From assembly GCA_934254985.1 (NCBI GenBank), contig CAKQMS010000016.1, positions 1 to 55,896 of the forward strand: 55,896 nt of DNA. The letters run 5' to 3'. Under the pieces are notes generated by a model that was not told the origin of the DNA, did not search any database, and saw only the letters and a program-made list of their open reading frames with translations. This document shows, in pieces, positions 28,051-37,222 of the stretch; position 1 is the first letter of the stretch; the number at the start of each line of letters is the position of its first letter. Origin of the DNA: an uncultured Prevotella sp. GTDB lineage: Bacteria; Bacteroidota; Bacteroidia; Bacteroidales; Bacteroidaceae. The position numbers and the translations under genes were made by a program.

Positions 28051-29196
28051 ATGTCATTAATAGAAATCAAGAAGGTTGAGACAAAGAAAGAACTGAAGAC
28101 GTTTATAGACTTCCACTACGACCTATACGAAGGCAACGAGTATGATGTGCCCAATCTTTTCAGCGACGATATGAATACCCTTAGCAAGGACCGCAACGCA
28201 GCTTTCGACTTCTGCGAGGCAGAATATTACCTTGCTTACAAGGACGGTAAGGTTGCCGGCCGTGTTGCTGCCATCATCAATCATAAAGCCAACGACAAGT
28301 GGAACCGTCAGTCTGTACGCTTTGGCTGGATTGATTTTATCGACGACCGTGAAGTCTCTAAAGCACTACTCAAGGCTGTTGAAGACTATGGCAAGTCGAA
28401 AGGCATGAATGAAATCGTTGGTCCGCTCGGCTTCACAGATATGGACCCTGAAGGTATGCTCACATGGGGCTTCGACCAACTTGGCACCATGTCTACCATC
28501 TACAACTACGCCTACTATCCTGAGCATATCGAGGCTTTGGAAGGCTTTGAGGTAGACAACACTTATGTTGAGTATAAGGTTGGAGTACCTGAGAAGATGC
28601 CAGAGCGCTATGCTAAGATAGCCCAGATGGTGGCTAAGAGATATAACCTTAAGGTTAAGAAGCTCACCAAAAAGGATATTTACCAAGGAGGCTATGGCAT
28701 ACGTATCTTTGAGCTTATCAACGAAACATACAAAGACCTATATGGCTATTCTGAGCTTACACCACGCCAGATAGAACAATATATCGATATGTATCTTAAG
28801 CTTGCCGACCTTGATTTCATTACCCTTATCGAAGATGGTAATGCCAACGACAAGCTTGCTGGTATCGGTATCACCATACCGTCGCTTGCCAAGGCTTTGC
28901 AGAAGTGCCATCGTGGTCGCCTATTCCCATTCGGCTGGTGGCATGTGCTTCGTGCGCTCAAGATGCATAAGACCGAGGGTGTAGACCTCTTGCTCGTAGG
29001 CTTCTTGCCGGAATATCGTGCTAAGGGAGCCAACGCCTTGCTATTCTCCGACCTTATTCCTCGCTATCAGGCTTGTGGCATAAAGTGGGGCGAAACACAG
29101 GTGGAGATGGAGACAAATACCAACGTTCAAGGACAATGGGAGGCTTTCGACACCAAGCTGCATAAGCGCCGTAAATGCTACAAGAAGAGCATTTAG
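28051..29196 (+). CDS. GNAT-fold acyltransferase-like protein
   Basis: This encodes 381 residues. I recognise the Bacteroidetes family annotated as GNAT or acyl-CoA N-acyltransferase-like, with the opening IEIKKVETKKELKTFIDF and the block FIDDREVSKALLKAVEDYGKSKG. The C-terminal half has the second GNAT-like fold, including LVGFLPEYRAKGANALLFSDL and the ending ETNTNVQGQWEAFDTKLHKRRKCY. Substrate is unknown. The frame can be read from a TTG three codons earlier, but the ATG at 28051 fits the family start. It is followed by a dispersed intergenic repeat and the topoisomerase gene 50 bases on. Confidence 0.82.
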   Translation: MSLIEIKKVETKKELKTFIDFHYDLYEGNEYDVPNLFSDDMNTLSKDRNAAFDFCEAEYYLAYKDGKVAGRVAAIINHKANDKWNRQSVRFGWIDFIDDREVSKALLKAVEDYGKSKGMNEIVGPLGFTDMDPEGMLTWGFDQLGTMSTIYNYAYYPEHIEALEGFEVDNTYVEYKVGVPEKMPERYAKIAQMVAKRYNLKVKKLTKKDIYQGGYGIRIFELINETYKDLYGYSELTPRQIEQYIDMYLKLADLDFITLIEDGNANDKLAGIGITIPSLAKALQKCHRGRLFPFGWWHVLRALKMHKTEGVDLLLVGFLPEYRAKGANALLFSDLIPRYQACGIKWGETQVEMETNTNVQGQWEAFDTKLHKRRKCYKKSI

Positions 29197-29197
29197 G

Positions 29198-29229
29198 AGA
29201 ACGAAGAGTGAAGAACGAAGAGTGAAGAA
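29198..29229. repeat. Dispersed intergenic repeat, copy 2
   Basis: GAGAACGAAGAGTGAAGAAC followed by GAAGAGTGAAGA; it is the reverse complement of the stretch at 75-104. It lies between the acyltransferase and parE genes. Confidence 0.6.
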
Positions 29230-29246
29230 TACAATAGAAAACAATT

Positions 29247-31205
29247 ATGTCAGAAGATAATATCAATAACCTTTCGTCGGCAGCCGAGCAGCCTGTGGAA
29301 TATAACGACGACAACATCCGACACCTTAGCGACATGGAGCATGTGCGTACACGTCCGGGTATGTATATCGGACGTCTTGGCGATGGCTCTTTGCCAGAAG
29401 ACGGTATCTACGTGTTGCTCAAAGAGGTGCTCGACAACTCTATCGACGAGTTTAAGATGCATGCTGGCGACAGGATAGAAGTAGACATCGAAGACAATCT
29501 TCGTGTGGCTGTACGCGACTATGGTCGAGGCATTCCGCAAGGAAAGCTCGTTGAGGCTGTAAGCGTATTGAATACTGGTGGTAAATATGATAGCAAGGCT
29601 TTTAAGAAGAGCGTCGGACTGAATGGTGTCGGCGTTAAGGCTGTCAACGCCCTTAGCTCACACTTCGAGGTGAAGTCGTTTCGTGATGGTAAGGTGCGAC
29701 ATCTTACCTTCGAGAAGGGTATTCTCATCTCTGACAAGACTTCCAAGACTCAGGATGAGAATGGTACATACATCTATTTTGAGCCTGACAACACTCTATT
29801 CAAGAATTACTCCTTCCATGGCGAGATTGTTGAGGTGATGTTGCGCAACTATACCTACCTCAACTCTGGATTGACCATCATGTATAATGGTCGCCGCATA
29901 AAGAGCCGTAATGGTCTTGAAGATTTGCTTAACGACAATATGACCAACGACGGACTATATCCAATTGTTCATATCGTGGGCGAGGATATAGAGATTGCTT
30001 TCACCCATGCTAACCAATATGGCGAAGAATACCATTCGTTCGTAAATGGTCAGCATACCACTCAGGGCGGTACTCATCAGAGTGCCTTCAAGGAGCATAT
30101 CGCAAAGACTATAAAGGAATTCTTCGATAAGAACTATGAATATACCGATATCCGTAATGGTATTGTGGCTGCCATAGCTATCAACGTAGAAGAGCCAGTC
30201 TTCGAGAGTCAGACCAAGATTAAGCTTGGTAGCACCCAGATGGCACCAGATGGCGAGAGCATCAACAAGTATGTTGGCGACTTCCTGAAACGTGAGGTCG
30301 ACAACTATCTGCATATCCACAAAGAAGATTGTGCCGATATCCTTGAGCAGAAAATCAAGGAGAACGAGCGCGAACGTAAGGCTATGGCTGGTGTCACCAA
30401 GTTGGCTCGTGAACGTGCCAAGAAGGCTAACCTCCACAACCGTAAGCTTCGCGACTGCCGCATCCACTATTGCGATGCAAAGAATGAGCGCAAAGAGGAG
30501 TCGTCGATATTCATTACCGAGGGCGACTCAGCGAGTGGAAGTATCACCAAGAGCCGCGATGTAAATACCCAGGCTGTATTCTCGCTTCGTGGTAAACCGC
30601 TCAACTGCTTCGGACTTACCAAGAAGGTTGTATACGAGAACGAGGAATTCAATCTCCTTCAGGCTGCCCTCGATATTGAGGATGGTCTCGACACCTTGCG
30701 CTACAACAAGGTTATCGTGGCTACCGATGCCGATGTCGACGGTATGCACATCCGTCTGCTCATCATCACATTCTTCCTTCAGTTCTTCCCCGACCTTATC
30801 AAGAAGGGACACGTATATGTGCTGCAGACTCCTTTGTTCCGTGTGCGCAATAAGAAAACCAAGATAAAGAACAAGCAGGCTATAGAGCAAGCTGTAGCTA
30901 CTTCTAAGAAGAGCGAATTCGTTACCCGCTATTGCTATAGCGACGAGGAACGTCAGCAAGCCATCAAAGACCTTGGTCCAGACCCTGAGATAACACGATT
31001 CAAGGGATTGGGAGAGATTAGTCCTGAGGAGTTTGTGCATTTCATAGGTCCTGACATGCGCCTTGAGCAGGTTACTCTCCACAAGACCGACCAGGTGTCT
31101 AAACTCTTGGAATACTATATGGGCAAGAATACTATGGAGCGTCAGAACTTTATCATCGACAACCTCGTGGTTGAAGAAGATTTGCCTGACGAGGAGTTGG
31201 CGTAA
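29247..31205 (+). CDS. parE: DNA topoisomerase IV subunit B
   Basis: This encodes 652 residues. It is the ATPase/TOPRIM half of a type IIA topoisomerase. The GHKL ATPase site is seen in [26 protein letters not shown] and [14 protein letters not shown]; the transducer QTK loop is [15 protein letters not shown] starts with [12 protein letters not shown] and contains [12 protein letters not shown]. The EGDSASGS form (rather than EGDSAGGSA) and the length favour topoisomerase IV over gyrase, which is why I give parE, but gyrB is a close alternative. No parC/gyrA is adjacent. It lies 99 bases before the protease gene on the same strand. Confidence 0.88.
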   Translation: MSEDNINNLSSAAEQPVEYNDDNIRHLSDMEHVRTRPGMYIGRLGDGSLPEDGIYVLLKEVLDNSIDEFKMHAGDRIEVDIEDNLRVAVRDYGRGIPQGKLVEAVSVLNTGGKYDSKAFKKSVGLNGVGVKAVNALSSHFEVKSFRDGKVRHLTFEKGILISDKTSKTQDENGTYIYFEPDNTLFKNYSFHGEIVEVMLRNYTYLNSGLTIMYNGRRIKSRNGLEDLLNDNMTNDGLYPIVHIVGEDIEIAFTHANQYGEEYHSFVNGQHTTQGGTHQSAFKEHIAKTIKEFFDKNYEYTDIRNGIVAAIAINVEEPVFESQTKIKLGSTQMAPDGESINKYVGDFLKREVDNYLHIHKEDCADILEQKIKENERERKAMAGVTKLARERAKKANLHNRKLRDCRIHYCDAKNERKEESSIFITEGDSASGSITKSRDVNTQAVFSLRGKPLNCFGLTKKVVYENEEFNLLQAALDIEDGLDTLRYNKVIVATDADVDGMHIRLLIITFFLQFFPDLIKKGHVYVLQTPLFRVRNKKTKIKNKQAIEQAVATSKKSEFVTRYCYSDEERQQAIKDLGPDPEITRFKGLGEISPEEFVHFIGPDMRLEQVTLHKTDQVSKLLEYYMGKNTMERQNFIIDNLVVEEDLPDEELA

Positions 31206-31304
31206 TGGAATATAGACGGCAATACTCCTAACTATTCATCCATAATTCATCGCCCCTAACTCAACATTAGACACTCCTAATTCAACATTCAACTCTCAAC
31301 ATTA

Positions 31305-32879
31305 ATGAAAAGAATTTCAATTATATCGCTATTGTGCCTTATCACGGCACTCACAGCCTCTGCACAGCTAAAGCTTAACTTTGGCTCTGATAGTCCGATA
31401 CGCAAGCTGCAGATAGCCGAAATGGCTGTTACAAACCTTTATGTAGACTCTGTAGACGAGCAGAAGCTCGTTGAAGATGCTATCGTAGGCATGCTCCAGA
31501 AGCTTGATCCTCACTCTTCATATTCTACAGCTAAGGAAACAAAGGCGCTTACAGAGTCGTTGCAAGGCTCTTTCGATGGTATTGGCGTACAGTTTAATAT
31601 GGTCGACGATACCTTGATGGTTATCCAGCCTGTATTGAAAGGTCCTTCTGAGAAGGTAGGTATCCTTGCTGGCGACCGTATCGTAACTGTCAACGATACT
31701 GCCATAGCAGGTGTGAAAATGGCTAAGGAAGAGATAATGAAGCGTCTGCGCGGTAAGAAGGGCACCAAGGTGAAGCTTGGCGTCATTCGCCGTGGTATCG
31801 ACGAACCTTTGTCGTTCATCGTCACTCGCGACCGCATTCCTGTCACTACCGTAGATGCCGTATATATGATACGTCCTAAAGTTGGCTACATCCGTATCGG
31901 AAGCTTTGGTGCCACAACATACAAGGAGTTTATGGATGGCATAGATAAGCTTAAGAAGCAAGGTATGCGCGACCTCATCCTCGACCTTCAGGAGAATGGA
32001 GGAGGATATCTGCAGGCTGCTGTTGATATAGCAAACGAATTCTTGCTCAAGAACGACCTTATTGTATATACCGAGGGTAGAGCAGCAGGACGCAGGGAAT
32101 ATCGCGCTCAGGGCAACGGAAAGTTGCTTGACGGCAAAGTTATGGTATTGGTCAACGAATTCTCAGCTTCTGCAGCCGAGATTGTTACAGGAGCCATACA
32201 AGATCAAGACCGCGGAATGGTTGTTGGTCGACGCTCGTTTGGTAAAGGCTTAGTTCAGCGTCCTATCGACTTCCCTGATGGTTCTATGATGCGACTAACA
32301 ATAGCTCATTATTATACACCATCTGGCCGTTGCATACAGAAACCATATAAGAAGGGCGACCGCAAGGGATACGACCTTGAACTCGATGAGCGTTTCAAGC
32401 ATGGCGAACTATATAGTGCCGACTCTATACATTTCGCCGATTCCTTGAAATATAATACTCTTCGTCGTAAGCGTGTGGTATATGGAGGTGGTGGTATCAT
32501 GCCCGACTTCTTTGTACCTCTCGACACAACGAAATATACCAAGTATCATCGCCAGCTTACCGCCAAGGGTTGTGTAATCAACGCAAGTCTTCGCTATATT
32601 GATGCCAATCGCAAGCAGCTGAAGTCGAAATATACTTCGTTTGATAAGTTCCTCGCAACCTTCGAAATCCCTCAGTCGGTTATAGATGGTATATATGCCG
32701 AAGGCAAGAAGCAGAAGGTTGAGCCTGCTAACGACAAGGAAGTAGAGCAGACAACAAAGTCGCTACGTCAGCAGCTTAAAGCTCTTGTGGCACGCGATAT
32801 TTGGGATATGAGCCAGTATTTCCAGATAATGAACGAAACCAACGATATCGTACAAAAGGCGGTAGAGTTGATAAAATAA
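31305..32879 (+). CDS. S41 family C-terminal processing peptidase
   Basis: This encodes 524 residues. A signal peptide (LLCLITALTASA) sends it to the periplasm. A PDZ domain around residues 85-170 (QSLQGSFDGIGVQFNM, GPSEKVGILAGDRIVTVND) presents substrate C-termini. The protease core has GGGYLQAAVDIANEFL, then NEFSASAAEIVTGA with the nucleophilic serine, and RRSFGKGLVQ with the general-base lysine. It is a Ser-Lys protease that trims or degrades envelope proteins. The C-terminal 150 residues are helical and charged. A bidirectional terminator follows. Confidence 0.95.
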   Translation: MKRISIISLLCLITALTASAQLKLNFGSDSPIRKLQIAEMAVTNLYVDSVDEQKLVEDAIVGMLQKLDPHSSYSTAKETKALTESLQGSFDGIGVQFNMVDDTLMVIQPVLKGPSEKVGILAGDRIVTVNDTAIAGVKMAKEEIMKRLRGKKGTKVKLGVIRRGIDEPLSFIVTRDRIPVTTVDAVYMIRPKVGYIRIGSFGATTYKEFMDGIDKLKKQGMRDLILDLQENGGGYLQAAVDIANEFLLKNDLIVYTEGRAAGRREYRAQGNGKLLDGKVMVLVNEFSASAAEIVTGAIQDQDRGMVVGRRSFGKGLVQRPIDFPDGSMMRLTIAHYYTPSGRCIQKPYKKGDRKGYDLELDERFKHGELYSADSIHFADSLKYNTLRRKRVVYGGGGIMPDFFVPLDTTKYTKYHRQLTAKGCVINASLRYIDANRKQLKSKYTSFDKFLATFEIPQSVIDGIYAEGKKQKVEPANDKEVEQTTKSLRQQLKALVARDIWDMSQYFQIMNETNDIVQKAVELIK

Positions 32880-32921
32880 GCAATAACCATTATAATAAAA
32901 TGTGTATCTGTATACATAATT

Positions 32922-32965
32922 AAAACGCAATATGGGGCGACCTCTTCCGCCCCATATTGCGTTTT
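32922..32965. terminator. Strong bidirectional terminator at the island boundary
   Basis: An 18-base-pair stem begins AAAACGCAATATGGGGCG with its perfect complement and an 8-base loop. A and T runs flank it on both sides. It separates the core genes from the accessory paralog array. Confidence 0.9.
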
Positions 32966-33003
32966 AGCTTTTATAGTTACACCCTCACTCTTTTTCTTGC
33001 AGC

Positions 33004-33492
33004 CTACTTCTTCCTTTGCCTTTCCATTTTCTCCTTTATTTTCTCCTCGTAGAGGGTAATCAGCGTATCGAATTTAATGATTTCTTCATCCGTGGCGTTT
33101 GTAGCCTCGAGGTAGTCGATATGGTTGCGTATCAAGTAGAATTCACTATTGGTCTTTATATATCCTCTGTCCTCAACCTTTTTCACCTTTTCCAATCGTT
33201 TCTTGTCAAAGTCACGTAAGTCCTTGCCGCAAGCGGCACGAAGACGAGCATTGAGGATGGAGTATTCTTTGTCTGATGGAGAAGGCTTTAATTCATTTAC
33301 ATATGAATACCATTCTTTTAATTTTTTTAAATTTCCATTTTTGTAGAATTTTAGGATGTCAGATTTCATTTTTTCGAAATCCTTTTGAACTTCCAAGATT
33401 TCATTTTTATCAATGGTGTCATTAATAAAACAACTACATGCATAATCATACATGATTAAGCACCATTCTTTATAAAATTCTAATTCTTCCAT
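33004..33492 (-). CDS. Paralog array member A, immunity-like unknown protein
   Basis: This encodes 162 residues, starting at MEELEFYKEWC, the start shared by its paralogs; the longer open frame overlaps the gene upstream. The last 80 residues (from LNARLRAACGKDLRDFD) are almost identical to those of the three genes at 34320, 34878 and 35427, and end in a lysine-rich coiled-coil-like tail. The middle 60 residues differ from the others. It overlaps the end of the lipoprotein gene by 13 bases, so the two are translationally coupled. I recognise no family. Small paralogs in tandem beside an RHS remnant suggest an immunity role; that is inference. It is cytosolic, having no signal peptide. Confidence 0.75.
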   Translation of the reverse strand: MEELEFYKEWCLIMYDYACSCFINDTIDKNEILEVQKDFEKMKSDILKFYKNGNLKKLKEWYSYVNELKPSPSDKEYSILNARLRAACGKDLRDFDKKRLEKVKKVEDRGYIKTNSEFYLIRNHIDYLEATNATDEEIIKFDTLITLYEEKIKEKMERQRKK

Positions 33493-34190
33493 TTTCTTAT
33501 TACATCTGCCCTCAGAGGCATGCATTTCAAGACACGTGGCAATTTCCCTATATAGCCATAATCAGCACCATTAATACGGCATCTTTTAGTGTCCATGTTT
33601 AAAATTTTACCATCATAATTTAATCCAATATTGGTAACTTCAATATTATATTTCTTCAAAACCGCATTCATTTTGTCTCTAAGATTTGTTTTGTTCATAA
33701 AATCCTTAACATGTTTATGGAAGTCCTCACATTTATGACCTTCAAAATCATTGGATATAGCAATTTCTATATCAAAGACATCTTCATTCATAAACGCTAT
33801 TCCCCTTAATGAGTCAAAGTTTAACTCATCTTTCGCTAAACTTAAAAAAGTTGATAATCCTGCAACAAGCTCATCACTTATATGCCCTTTTCTGCAATCA
33901 AATGTTTTGTCTTTTAGCTTTTTTATAGTCCGTTTACAATCTACAGAATGTTCAGTTTCTACGGAACCAATACCAATATCATAAGTCCCATCTTTGTACT
34001 TAAAAGTGTCGAAACTAATACTCGAGACAGTATCGCCCTTTATTAGGTAATATGCCTTTGCATTATAATCTTCTCTACACGAAACTGCTATTAGGCGAGT
34101 TTTACTTTGCTTGTTGTTATTAACGCACGAATTAGAAACTAAAATCAATACTAAAATCAAGATGCTCTTAAATAATTTTGAAATAACCAT
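33480..34190 (-). CDS. Predicted lipoprotein in the accessory island
   Basis: This encodes 236 residues. A hydrophobic signal ends with SNSC, so Cys22 is the likely lipid anchor. The rest is a charged, mixed domain with no family I recognise. It interrupts the row of four paralogs, lying between members A and B, and its end overlaps the start of member A. The coding sequence is AT-rich compared with flanking core genes, which suggests horizontal origin. As an envelope-anchored partner of an immunity-like protein it could protect against a periplasm-acting toxin, but this is speculation. Confidence 0.75.
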   Translation of the reverse strand: MVISKLFKSILILVLILVSNSCVNNNKQSKTRLIAVSCREDYNAKAYYLIKGDTVSSISFDTFKYKDGTYDIGIGSVETEHSVDCKRTIKKLKDKTFDCRKGHISDELVAGLSTFLSLAKDELNFDSLRGIAFMNEDVFDIEIAISNDFEGHKCEDFHKHVKDFMNKTNLRDKMNAVLKKYNIEVTNIGLNYDGKILNMDTKRCRINGADYGYIGKLPRVLKCMPLRADVIRKWKN

Positions 34191-34202
34191 ATGCTTTCTT
34201 TT

Positions 34203-34330
34203 TTATTTAAATCCACATTTCCAAAGTTCTGTAATAGCGTTGTGCTGCTTGTCAGATGCTCATAGCCTGTATAATAATCCCAAGTCTCAGGATTGTGCTT
34301 TCGTCCCCAAGGCTCGTTGTTAAACTCCTC
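34203..34330 (-). pseudogene. Out-of-frame protein remnant, possible RHS tip
   Basis: On the minus strand a frame different from the preceding gene reads KIAEEFNNEPWGRKHNPETW and continues about 25 residues more to around QNFGNVDLN. It has no start of its own: it opens inside the end of paralog B, one frame over. The composition is protein-like (W, P, Y, G rich) rather than random AT-rich. I read it as the last piece of a degraded larger gene, perhaps the C-terminal end of an RHS-type toxin. Confidence 0.4.
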
Positions 34331-34829
34331 TGCTATTTTGTTTTTTCCTTTGCTTTTCCATTTTCTCCTTTATTTTCTCCTCGTAGAGTGTAATCAGCGT
34401 ATCGAATTTAATGATTTCTTCATCCGTGGCATTCGTTGCTTCGAGGTAGTCGATATGGTTGCGTATCAAGTAGAATTCACTATTTGTCTTTATATATCCT
34501 CTTTCCTCTACTTTTTTTACCCTTTCCAAGCGTTTCTTGTCAAAGTCACGTAAGTCCTTGCCGCAAGCAGCACGAAGGTAGGCATTCAGTATAGGATAGC
34601 CTGGTTCGTCGGGTGTACATGCATCTTGATTAAATGATTTGAAAAAGAATTTTAATTTTCTTATATTTTTATTATTATAATAAATTAAAACCTTGTCTTC
34701 AACTTTACGTACTTCTGCAACAAGTTCACCTTTTGCCTCTTCATTAAAAAAATTGCCTTTTAAGAAAATTTCTTTATCAAATTTCAAATGGGCTAAGCAC
34801 CATTCTTTATAAAATTCTAATTCTTCCAT
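34320..34829 (-). CDS. Paralog array member B, immunity-like unknown protein
   Basis: This encodes 169 residues and starts MEELEFYKEWCLAHLKFD. It is closest to member C: they share the block NNKNIRKLKFFFKSFNQDAC, while only residues about 19-50 differ strongly. The C-terminal 80 residues are common to all four. The tail QNSRGV is unlike the other members and runs into the remnant frame described at 34203-34330. The AT-rich leader directly upstream (with TTTAAAACTATTAAATA) is shared with member C, so the duplicated unit includes the leader. Function unknown. Confidence 0.75.
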   Translation of the reverse strand: MEELEFYKEWCLAHLKFDKEIFLKGNFFNEEAKGELVAEVRKVEDKVLIYYNNKNIRKLKFFFKSFNQDACTPDEPGYPILNAYLRAACGKDLRDFDKKRLERVKKVEERGYIKTNSEFYLIRNHIDYLEATNATDEEIIKFDTLITLYEEKIKEKMEKQRKKQNSRGV

Positions 34830-34877
34830 TATTTAATAGTTTTAAATTATGAATAAATTCCAGTAAACGGAGCTATA

Positions 34878-35375
34878 TCATAATTGTTTTTTTCGTTGCC
34901 TTTCCATTTTCTCCTTTATTTTCTCCTCGTAGAGTGTAATCAGCGTATCGAACTTAATGATTTCTTCATCCGTGGCATTCGTTGCTTCGAGGTAGTCGAT
35001 ATGGTTGCGTATCAAGTAGAATTCACTATTTGTCTTTATATATCCTCTGTCCTCTACCTTTTTCACCCTTTCCAATCGTTTATTATCAAAGTCTCGCAAA
35101 TCCTTGCCGCAAGCAGCACGAAGGTAGGCATTCAGTAATGGATAGTCTGGATCGTTTGGTGGGCATGCATCTTGATTAAATGATTTGAAAAAGAATTTTA
35201 ATTTTCTTATGTTTTTATTATTGTAATAAGTTAAAACCAGATCTTCAATTTTATTTAAATCTTTAATAACTCTATCTTTTGAGGATTGATTTCTAAAGTC
35301 TTCTTTCAAAGCTTTTTCTTTATCAAATTTTAAATGGGCTAAGCACCATTTTTTATAAAATTCCAATTCTTCCAT
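34878..35375 (-). CDS. Paralog array member C, immunity-like unknown protein
   Basis: This encodes 165 residues starting MEELEFYKKWCLAHLKFDKE. Its middle region is shared with member B and its C-terminal 80 residues with all members. The 51-base gap upstream holds, out of frame with the preceding gene, a short peptide tail NNDDIAPYTGMYQ ending in a stop and then the shared AT-rich leader. This makes a repeating module of tail, leader and gene. The protein is predicted to be cytosolic and helical. Confidence 0.75.
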   Translation of the reverse strand: MEELEFYKKWCLAHLKFDKEKALKEDFRNQSSKDRVIKDLNKIEDLVLTYYNNKNIRKLKFFFKSFNQDACPPNDPDYPLLNAYLRAACGKDLRDFDNKRLERVKKVEDRGYIKTNSEFYLIRNHIDYLEATNATDEEIIKFDTLITLYEEKIKEKMERQRKKQL

Positions 35376-35426
35376 TATTTAATAGTTTTAAATTATTGAT
35401 ACATTCCTGTATACGGAGCTATATCA

Positions 35427-35912
35427 TCATTGTTTTTTTCGTTGCCTTTCCATTTTCTCCTTTATTTTCTCCTCGTAGAGTGTAATCAGCGTATCGAACT
35501 TAATGATTTCTTCATCCGTGGCATTCGTTGCCTCGAGGTAGTCGATATGGTTGCGTATCAAGTAGAATTCACTATTGGTCTTTATATATCCTCTTTCCTC
35601 TACTTTCTTAACCCTTTCCAATCGTTTATTATCAAAGTCTCGCAAATCCTTGCCGCAAGCGGCACGAAGACGAACGTTGAGGATGGGGTAACTTGGATCA
35701 TCAATTTCCATATCATTTGCAAATGATTTAGCAAACATCTTTAACATCCTTATATTTTTATTCTTATAATAAGTTAAAATGCGTTGCTCTAAGTCGTTTA
35801 AATCATTTATCAAGTCTATCTTATATGAATTATTAGGATAACCGGTGGCATCTTCTTGGTCATAATGAACAAATACCAAGCACCACTCTTTGTAAAAATC
35901 TAGATCTTCCAT
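35427..35912 (-). CDS. Paralog array member D, immunity-like unknown protein
   Basis: This encodes 161 residues. I start at MEDLDFYKEWC, aligned with the paralogs; an upstream in-frame ATG 12 codons earlier is not family-like. Its N-terminal half is the most diverged of the set (VFVHYDQEDATGYPNNSY), but the conserved C-terminal half from LNVRLRAACGKDLRDFD is intact. It is the first gene of the row on the minus strand and follows the small YD-motif protein. The preceding gap reads, in a shifted frame, NTYFGNIAPYTGAY and a stop, the same tail seen before members C and B. Confidence 0.75.
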   Translation of the reverse strand: MEDLDFYKEWCLVFVHYDQEDATGYPNNSYKIDLINDLNDLEQRILTYYKNKNIRMLKMFAKSFANDMEIDDPSYPILNVRLRAACGKDLRDFDNKRLERVKKVEERGYIKTNSEFYLIRNHIDYLEATNATDEEIIKFDTLITLYEEKIKEKMERQRKKQ

Positions 35913-35950
35913 GACAAAAATGTTAATAAGCTCCAGTATATGGAGCAATG

Positions 35951-36271
35951 TTACCGAAATAAGTATTTGATAAAGGAAAACAAGGAAATCTTCAGTCGGG
36001 TAGTAGCATTGTAGACGTTCACATTGGTAGCTGCACCCAATGTGGTATTATTAAGTTTGATAGTTAATGTACAATTGTTGTTATCGTAGTATATATTTGC
36101 GAAACTTGCGGTGTCAGCCACAGAAATATACTTTGCAGCTTTATGCGATGCATAGCCAAAATCCCTGCGACTGACCACGTTTCCGCTCTCGTCGTATGAG
36201 TAGCGAGTTGCAATTGCCTCTTGTGAAAATATGAGAAGCAAAACAGATAAAATAAAAGAGGGTGTTTTCAT
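35951..36271 (-). CDS. Small secreted protein with one YD motif, likely RHS-associated
   Basis: This encodes 106 residues. A signal peptide (LSVLLLIFSQEAIA) is followed at once by TRYSYDESGNVVSRRD, one YD/RHS-type unit, and then a beta-rich segment (CTLTIKLNNTT, NVNVYNATTRLKIS) that resembles a type IX secretion C-terminal domain. In Bacteroidales small proteins of this kind commonly sit before large RHS genes. Here no large RHS gene follows, only four small paralogs. The final residues SLFSFIKYLFR look anomalous; a one-base shift there would give a tail NTYFGNIAPYTGAY. I think the 3' end is a deletion scar joining this gene to the end of a lost RHS gene. Confidence 0.6.
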   Translation of the reverse strand: MKTPSFILSVLLLIFSQEAIATRYSYDESGNVVSRRDFGYASHKAAKYISVADTASFANIYYDNNNCTLTIKLNNTTLGAATNVNVYNATTRLKISLFSFIKYLFR

Positions 36272-36294
36272 ATAGATGATGTTTGTAATGAAAC

Positions 36295-36708
36295 CTATAA
36301 TCTCATAGCCAAAGCCTTATTCTCTTCGGCTTCCATTATCTCACGTTCGCCTGGTCCTTTGTCGTTGATACCACAAAGGTGAAGGATTCCGTGGATGATT
36401 ACGCGATGTAGCTCGTCGTCGTATTCCTTGCCAAACTGTTCGGCATTGGTTCTTACGGTATCGAGCGATATTACGAGGTCGCCACTTATAATGTCGTCCT
36501 CATCATAGTCGAAGGTGATGATGTCGGTATAGTAGTCATGACCGAGATATTCGCGGTTTACCTCGAGTATCTTCTCATCGTCTACAAACATGTAGCCTAT
36601 TTCTCCGACCTTTCGTCCATGCTGGGCAGCAACAGCCTTTATCCAAGCTGTTGTTTCCCTTTTCTTTATTTTGGGCATTTTCACGCCCTCTGCGTTGTAT
36701 GTAATCAT
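36295..36708 (-). CDS. ybeY: Endoribonuclease YbeY
   Basis: This 137-residue protein is a zinc-dependent endoribonuclease needed for 16S rRNA 3'-end maturation and 70S ribosome quality control. The signature HGILHLCGINDKG supplies the three metal-binding histidines in the usual HGxLHLxGxxH form except that the last ligand position reads D, a replacement seen in Bacteroidetes YbeY proteins. DIITFDYDED and GDLVISLDTV are the other family blocks. It is the third gene of the dusB-coaD-ybeY row and lies at the edge of the accessory island. Confidence 0.93.
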   Translation of the reverse strand: MITYNAEGVKMPKIKKRETTAWIKAVAAQHGRKVGEIGYMFVDDEKILEVNREYLGHDYYTDIITFDYDEDDIISGDLVISLDTVRTNAEQFGKEYDDELHRVIIHGILHLCGINDKGPGEREIMEAEENKALAMRL

Positions 36709-36775
36709 TTCGTTACAGAATTAATTCTTTGGCAAAAGTAGCAAAAAAATATGTAGCAACCATGCCAAATTATAA

Positions 36776-37222
36776 TTATTTGCTTTTTGGCAGGAATTTA
36801 TCTACATCTTTGCCGAAAGCTCGCAATTCTCTTACCGCACTCGACGATACGCAAGCCAATTCTGGTTCAGAGTATAGCAGGATAGTCTCTATATTGCCCA
36901 CAAGGCGGTTTATTTCCGCTTGGTCGCGTTCAAACTCGAAGTCGCGTACATTCCTCACCCCTTTCACAATAAAGCCCGCTCCGGCTCTCTTTGCTAAATC
37001 CATGGTGCAGTCGCTAAATGCTACCACCTCTACCTTTGGCTCGTTGGCATATACATTCTGTATAGCCTTTACCCTTTCGTCGGTAGTGGTAGTATACTTC
37101 TTCTTGTCGTTTACGCCTACTCCTATCACGAGCTTATCGAATAGAGGCAACGCACGTCGCACTATCGAGTCGTGACCAATAGTGAAGGGGTCGAAGCTTC
37201 CTACGAATATTCCTGTTCTCAT
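36776..37222 (-). CDS. coaD: Phosphopantetheine adenylyltransferase
   Basis: This encodes 148 residues. The enzyme joins 4'-phosphopantetheine and ATP to dephospho-CoA in coenzyme A synthesis. The nucleotidyltransferase signature GSFDPFTIGHDSIVRRA contains the TxGH motif, and VKGVRNVRDFEFERDQA and the ATP-binding SSSAVRELRAFG-like segment are present. Length is slightly below the usual 155-160. Its start overlaps the dusB stop by four bases (ATGA), which implies translational coupling. Confidence 0.96.
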   Translation of the reverse strand: MRTGIFVGSFDPFTIGHDSIVRRALPLFDKLVIGVGVNDKKKYTTTTDERVKAIQNVYANEPKVEVVAFSDCTMDLAKRAGAGFIVKGVRNVRDFEFERDQAEINRLVGNIETILLYSEPELACVSSSAVRELRAFGKDVDKFLPKSK

